A DNA stretch of 6,887 bases from an archaeon (GTDB taxonomy: Archaea; Nanobdellota; Nanobdellia; Woesearchaeales; WJKL01): positions 1 to 6,887 of the forward strand of contig JAGVIO010000238.1 in NCBI GenBank assembly GCA_020056025.1, in the 5' to 3' direction. A model generated the notes under the pieces. It searched no databases. It was not told the DNA's origin and worked only from the letters and a program-made list of their open reading frames with translations. The position numbers were made by a program, and so were the translations under genes. This document shows, piece by piece, positions 5,773-6,887 of this stretch. Numbering within the stretch: position 1 is the stretch's first letter; each line of letters starts with the position of its first letter.

Positions 5773-6754
5773 GCGGCTCTTTTGTTTCAGGGTTGTTTTT
5801 AGCTATGATCTCTTTGTAAGCCTGTATCTCTGCATCTTCAATTTTTCTTTTGATCAGCTCGCCATACGGAACAATTTTTGTTTCTCTGACAACAACAAGC
5901 TCAATTCCGCTTGTATTTGCATCTCTTGATGCTTTTTTCAGAGAGCCAAGTGCAAGTCTTATTGCTGCAGGCAGTGTAAGTTCTGTGACATCCACATCTT
6001 CTTCGCTAATCTCTTTTAAGAATTTATCTTCCTTATACCCATTTTCATCAAAATAATTCTGTACTATGCTTTTGCCGCTTCCAAGGCAGACATATTCTGG
6101 TTTTGAGGTCATGGACTCTATCAGGTTCCCATAACCGTCTATATAATAAAGTTTCAGGGGATTGCTCGAAGCCAATATCAGTTCAGTAGCCTCTGTTGCA
6201 TCCTCTTTTTCATTAGCCCTTTTTGTCAAATATCTGTTAATCAAGTCCAATTCTCCCAGGTATCCTGTCTGTATAGCTTCCCTGATCGGTGTTTTTCGGT
6301 CTATGATCTTGCTGAAAAGAGCATGAAAAAATTCATCAAGCTCATTTTTCGGCTGAAAATCTTTGAAATTTGCAATAATTTTTTCAAATTCAGAGTTTAG
6401 CTCTGTCTTGCCGGTAGACAATTCATTTATCTTTTCATTAATCTTTTTTGACCATGCTTGCTGCAAAAGATAAAATATGCTGCTTGATTCGCCTGCCTCT
6501 TTTTTTAACCTCATTTTAAGATGCAACTGCTCAAAATCCACTGTTCCTCTTAGATATTTGAAGAATCTGTCAAGGATTTCATCATCATACTGGCCAGTCA
6601 CAAATGCCAGGGCATAATCCGCACCGGTTTTAAGTTTAGAGATTGTGCTTTTTTCAGTCTGCTGCTCTCCTTCAAATGTGGTCAGCTGCGTATCAGCAGC
6701 CAAAACAATTCCTTCTTCTCCTGAATTTGTCTTTATGCCTAGGATTGTTGTCAT
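5753..6754 (-). CDS. Divergent proteasome-beta/HslV-like Ntn-hydrolase with a central insertion
   Basis: This is a 333-residue threonine-type N-terminal nucleophile hydrolase. The start reads MTTILGIK, so removing Met exposes Thr2 as nucleophile, as in HslV; no propeptide is seen. GIVLAADTQ (15-23) supplies the proteasome Asp17 equivalent (D21). K40 lies 14 residues before the pocket Gly (G54), exactly the Lys33-to-Gly47 spacing, so the Thr/Asp/Lys set is complete. LYYIDGYG (202-209), the Ser129 region CLGSG (223-227) and RDANTSG (277-283, the Asp166/Ser169 region) finish the fold. G54 to S226 spans 172 residues against about 82 in proteasomes, so about 90 mostly helical residues are inserted near 70-195. 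About 15 more lie before RD, and a 40-residue charged tail ends the protein. The ATG at 6754 is preferred over an upstream TTG at 6769 because of Thr2 and the TATA spacing. It may be a self-assembling peptidase or ligase; the substrate and partner are unknown. Confidence 0.8.
   Translation of the reverse strand: MTTILGIKTNSGEEGIVLAADTQLTTFEGEQQTEKSTISKLKTGADYALAFVTGQYDDEILDRFFKYLRGTVDFEQLHLKMRLKKEAGESSSIFYLLQQAWSKKINEKINELSTGKTELNSEFEKIIANFKDFQPKNELDEFFHALFSKIIDRKTPIREAIQTGYLGELDLINRYLTKRANEKEDATEATELILASSNPLKLYYIDGYGNLIESMTSKPEYVCLGSGKSIVQNYFDENGYKEDKFLKEISEEDVDVTELTLPAAIRLALGSLKKASRDANTSGIELVVVRETKIVPYGELIKRKIEDAEIQAYKEIIAKNNPETKEPPKSSPA
5778..5801 (+). terminator. Possible T-rich terminator of ileS inside the convergent gene
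   Basis: Just after the ileS TAG, the plus strand has two T-runs (CTTTTGTTT and GTTGTTTTTA), the kind of U-rich RNA at which archaeal polymerase stops. They lie within the last codons of the opposite gene, so base composition there is also set by its protein. This is weak evidence. Confidence 0.3.
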
Positions 6755-6773
6755 AAATCTTGTAATCAAAATT

Positions 6774-6783
6774 TTTATTTAAA
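6774..6783 (-). promoter_or_regulatory. TATA-type promoter of the Ntn-hydrolase gene
   Basis: The minus strand reads TTTAAATAAA, centred about 25 bases before the ATG at 6754, again giving a leaderless transcript. The TTG at 6769 would lie upstream of the transcript start and so is not a usable start codon. Confidence 0.5.
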
Positions 6784-6797
6784 TAATTTATTATTCG

Positions 6798-6857
6798 TGC
6801 GACCGGGAATACTCGCGGGTTGAGCTAACAAGCGAAACCCGCAGTTGAAAGGTCGCA
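6798..6857 (+). ncRNA. GC-rich nested hairpin, candidate small structured RNA
   Basis: In strongly AT-rich surroundings this 60-base segment folds on itself. An outer 7-bp stem (TGCGACC 6798-6804 with GGTCGCA 6851-6857) and an inner 7-bp stem (GCGGGTT 6815-6821 with AACCCGC 6836-6842) are perfect complements. Between them is an internal loop with 10 bases on the 5' side and 8 on the 3' side, which could be narrowed by pairing ACT with AGT. At the top, tandem GA/GA mismatches (6822-6823, 6834-6835) precede a 3-bp GCT/AGC stem closed by AACA. The layout resembles an archaeal H/ACA guide RNA: lower stem, pocket, upper stem, GA-containing apex, and a 3' A-rich (ANA-like) trinucleotide 14-15 bases past the upper stem. 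The ACA box itself is absent. The strand is not certain; plus is assumed because the AT-rich block at 6772-6785 could serve as its promoter. It is upstream of the predicted Ntn-hydrolase transcript, so it is not that gene's leader. Confidence 0.4.
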
Positions 6858-6887
6858 AAAAATTCATATGTTCTAAGTGTTTTAAAA

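Noticed and set aside
6755..6769. TTG start adding five residues to the Ntn-hydrolase
   Set aside because: It would bury the catalytic Thr behind ITRFM and lies upstream of the transcript start predicted from the TATA box. The ATG at 6754 gives an HslV-like MTT start.
6798..6857. A tRNA gene, suggested by the 7-bp outer stem and a TAGCTCA on the minus strand
   Set aside because: At 60 bases it is too short, there is no TTCRA-containing T-arm next to the acceptor-like strand, no D-loop GG, and no anticodon arm can be drawn on either strand.
1..6887. CRISPR arrays, insertion sequences, integrase sites or phage genes
   Set aside because: I saw no regularly spaced direct repeats, transposase motifs, terminal inverted repeats or target duplications. 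The genes are chromosomal housekeeping types of similar composition.

Overview
The window is an AT-rich stretch of an archaeal genome holding six complete protein genes. The archaeal assignment rests on several features: a secE-spt5-rpl11 gene order, an Spt5 of the NGN-KOW type, an isoleucyl-tRNA synthetase of the long archaeal/eukaryotic kind, TATA boxes about 25 bases before several start codons, and proteasome-type chemistry. The low GC content, tight packing and lineage-specific protein tails suggest a DPANN-like lineage (for example a woesearchaeote). That last step is inference and cannot be proved from this window.

Layout from left to right. Positions 1-107 hold a broken or truncated minus-strand reading frame that starts like a histidine phosphatase and overlaps the stop codon of the next gene. 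Positions 104-484 (minus) encode a HIT-family nucleotide hydrolase with its own promoter. Positions 606-2467 (minus) are an information-processing cluster, transcribed in the order secE (Sec translocon), spt5 (transcription elongation) and rpl11 (ribosomal stalk base). secE and spt5 are two bases apart. rpl11 has an additional candidate promoter. Positions 2468-2637 are a divergent promoter region. Positions 2638-5772 (plus) encode isoleucyl-tRNA synthetase. Its last 20 bases overlap, tail to tail, the end of a minus-strand gene (5753-6754) for an unusual proteasome-beta/HslV-like Ntn-hydrolase. Positions 6798-6857 contain a GC-rich nested hairpin that looks like a small structured RNA.

The genes are mostly housekeeping: translation (L11, IleRS), transcription elongation (Spt5), membrane protein insertion (SecE) and nucleotide clean-up (HIT). 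Three things stand out. L11 and Spt5, neighbours in one cluster, both carry long C-terminal extensions (about 93 and 119 residues). The Ntn-hydrolase keeps the proteasome catalytic Thr/Asp/Lys but carries roughly 90 extra residues in its centre and a C-terminal tail. The hairpin at the right end has no protein-coding explanation. The stand-alone genes appear to be transcribed leaderless, whereas secE and spt5 have Shine-Dalgarno sequences.
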